DNA from: Syntrophomonadaceae bacterium
GTDB lineage: Bacteria; Bacillota; Dethiobacteria; DTU022; UBA8154
Length of the DNA: 7,671 nt
Direction: 5' to 3'
Assembly: GCA_003561325.1 (NCBI GenBank)
Contig: PWWY01000059.1
Coordinates: forward strand, 1-7,671
Shown: positions 6,494 through 7,671 of the stretch, one piece after another
Position numbering within the stretch: position 1 is the first letter of the stretch
Layout: each line of letters begins with the position of its first letter
Notes under the pieces: generated by a model
The model's input: the letters and a program-made list of their open reading frames with translations, nothing else
The model's database searches: none
What the model was told of the DNA's origin: nothing
Made by a program: the position numbers and the translations under genes

Positions 6494-7671
6494 ATGAGTA
6501 TGCAGTTATTAAAACACCGCTTTTTAAAATATAATAACCGGGAAGAGGACTGGGCGCTAATTCGCAAAGCGTACGATTATGCGCTGCAGGCCCACTCCGG
6601 GCAGACACGCATTTCCGGCAGTTCTTACATTATTCATCCCCTGGGTGTTGCGCTGCTCTTGGCCGAACTGGAACTGGACCTGGTGACGCTGGTGACCGGG
6701 CTTTTGCATGATGTCCTGGAGGACACCAACATCACGTATGAGGAAATCGAAAAGGAATTCGGTGAGGAAGTCGCGTACCTGGTAGACGGGGTGACGAAAT
6801 TAAGCCGCATGGAATTCCGATCCAAGGAAGAACACCAGGCTGAAACCTGGCGCAAAATGTTCGTCGCCATGGCCAAGGACATCCGGGTAATCCTGGTTAA
6901 GCCGGCGGATCGCACCCACAACATGCGCACCCTGCGACACCTGAATCCCGAGAAGCAAAAAGAAGTAGCCAGGGAAACCCTGGAAATCTATGCGCCCCTG
7001 GCCCACCGCCTGGGGATCTACAAGATCAAGTGGGAGCTGGAAGACCTCGCTTTCCGCTACATGAACACCAGGGACTACTATAACCTGGTGGAAAAGCTGG
7101 CCAAGAAACGCGAAGAGCGGGAAGACATCATCCAGCAGGCCATAACCATTTTAAACGAAAAATTAGAAGATGCCGACATTGAGGGCGATATCAGCGGACG
7201 ACCCAAGCACCTGTACAGCATTTATACCAAGATGAAAGAGCAGGAGAAAGACTTTAACGAGATCTATGACCTCACAGCCGTGCGGATTATTGTCAACACC
7301 GTGAAGGATTGCTATGCCGCCCTGGGGATTGTGCATACTCTCTGGAAACCCATCCCCGGTCATTTTAACGATTACATCGCCATGCCAAAATCCAACATGT
7401 ATCAATCCCTGCATACCACGGTGGTTTTCGCGGAAAATGAACTTTTGGAAGTGCAAATCCGCACATGGGACATGCATCGTACGGCAGAATACGGGATTGC
7501 CGCCCACTGGCGCTACAAGGAAAAAGCCAGGGATGACCGCGAGTTCGAAGAAAAGCTTTCCTGGTTGAGGCAGCTCCTGGAGTGGCAGCAAGAGCTGAAA
7601 GATGCCCATGAATTCATGGAACACGTGAAGATCGACCTGTTTACTGACGAAGTGTTTGTTTTTACCCCAAG
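6494..7671 (+). CDS. relA: Bifunctional-type (p)ppGpp synthetase/hydrolase Rel, 3' end outside window
   Basis: Long Rel proteins make (p)ppGpp from ATP and GDP/GTP and hydrolyse it, controlling the stringent response at the ribosome. The first 392 codons are present; the frame is open at the window end. The HD hydrolase domain spans about 20-200: R39 and H48 (SYIIHP), HDVLED (72-77), and D139 with H142-N143 in ADRTHNM. The synthetase domain follows: GRPKHLYSIY (235-244), EIYDLTAVRI with D259, DYIAMPKSNMYQSLH (292-307), EVQIRT with E319, and AEYGIAAHW (331-339). The TGS start DLFTDEVFVFTP is just reached; ACT and zinc-finger domains would follow. Catalytic residues of both domains appear intact, so it should be bifunctional. 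Odd points are HFND (290-293) where bifunctional enzymes have RFKD, and KPADRTHN (136-143) for the usual KLADRLHN. The start could instead be ATG 6500. The symbol rel is equally used for this family. Confidence 0.96.
   Translation, partial: MSMQLLKHRFLKYNNREEDWALIRKAYDYALQAHSGQTRISGSSYIIHPLGVALLLAELELDLVTLVTGLLHDVLEDTNITYEEIEKEFGEEVAYLVDGVTKLSRMEFRSKEEHQAETWRKMFVAMAKDIRVILVKPADRTHNMRTLRHLNPEKQKEVARETLEIYAPLAHRLGIYKIKWELEDLAFRYMNTRDYYNLVEKLAKKREEREDIIQQAITILNEKLEDADIEGDISGRPKHLYSIYTKMKEQEKDFNEIYDLTAVRIIVNTVKDCYAALGIVHTLWKPIPGHFNDYIAMPKSNMYQSLHTTVVFAENELLEVQIRTWDMHRTAEYGIAAHWRYKEKARDDREFEEKLSWLRQLLEWQQELKDAHEFMEHVKIDLFTDEVFVFTP

Noticed and set aside
7163..7624. Minus-strand frame of 153 codons opposite rel.
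   Set aside because: The + strand is unmistakably the Rel synthetase domain with catalytic motifs; the antisense frame is a mirror effect.

Overview
The window looks like a chromosomal housekeeping segment from a Gram-positive anaerobe of the clostridial type (Moorella/Peptococcaceae/Syntrophomonadales-like). I judge this from gene content, the many TTG/GTG-type starts behind strong purine-rich ribosome binding sites, the moderately high GC with C/G-ending codons, and the order HD-domain protein - secD - secF - (lapA) - recJ - rel. The lineage is an inference from layout and protein similarity by eye. No rRNA, tRNA, CRISPR array, insertion sequence or phage gene is visible.

Layout, all on the + strand: (1) the 3' end of an aroB-like 3-dehydroquinate synthase gene, positions 1-282. 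(2) A 235-base non-coding stretch with a weak hairpin, a good sigma-A-type promoter (-10 TACAAT) and a leader of about 175 nt that repeats a CAGGGAG-like word. (3) A conserved but functionally uncharacterised HD-domain phosphohydrolase. (4) secD and secF, the two halves of the SecDF translocation motor; they are in the same reading frame, separated by one stop codon and one sense codon. (5) An 89-base gap, then a small two-helix membrane protein with a LapA/DUF1049 domain. (6) recJ, a long form with the C-terminal extension found in Firmicutes. (7) The 5' two-thirds or so of rel, a bifunctional-type (p)ppGpp synthetase/hydrolase that runs off the window. From the HD gene onward the genes are closely spaced, with no convincing terminator between them, so they are probably one transcription unit, perhaps with an internal promoter before lapA.

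The genes cover shikimate synthesis, protein export, single-strand DNA repair and the stringent response. They are linked by conserved position rather than by one pathway. The features most worth a second look are: the Rel protein, which has HFND where bifunctional enzymes carry RFKD, plus changes next to its hydrolase metal-site residues; the single-stop separation of SecD and SecF; the absence of apt between recJ and rel; and the promoter-leader region before the HD gene. I do not see evidence for a wholly new system here.
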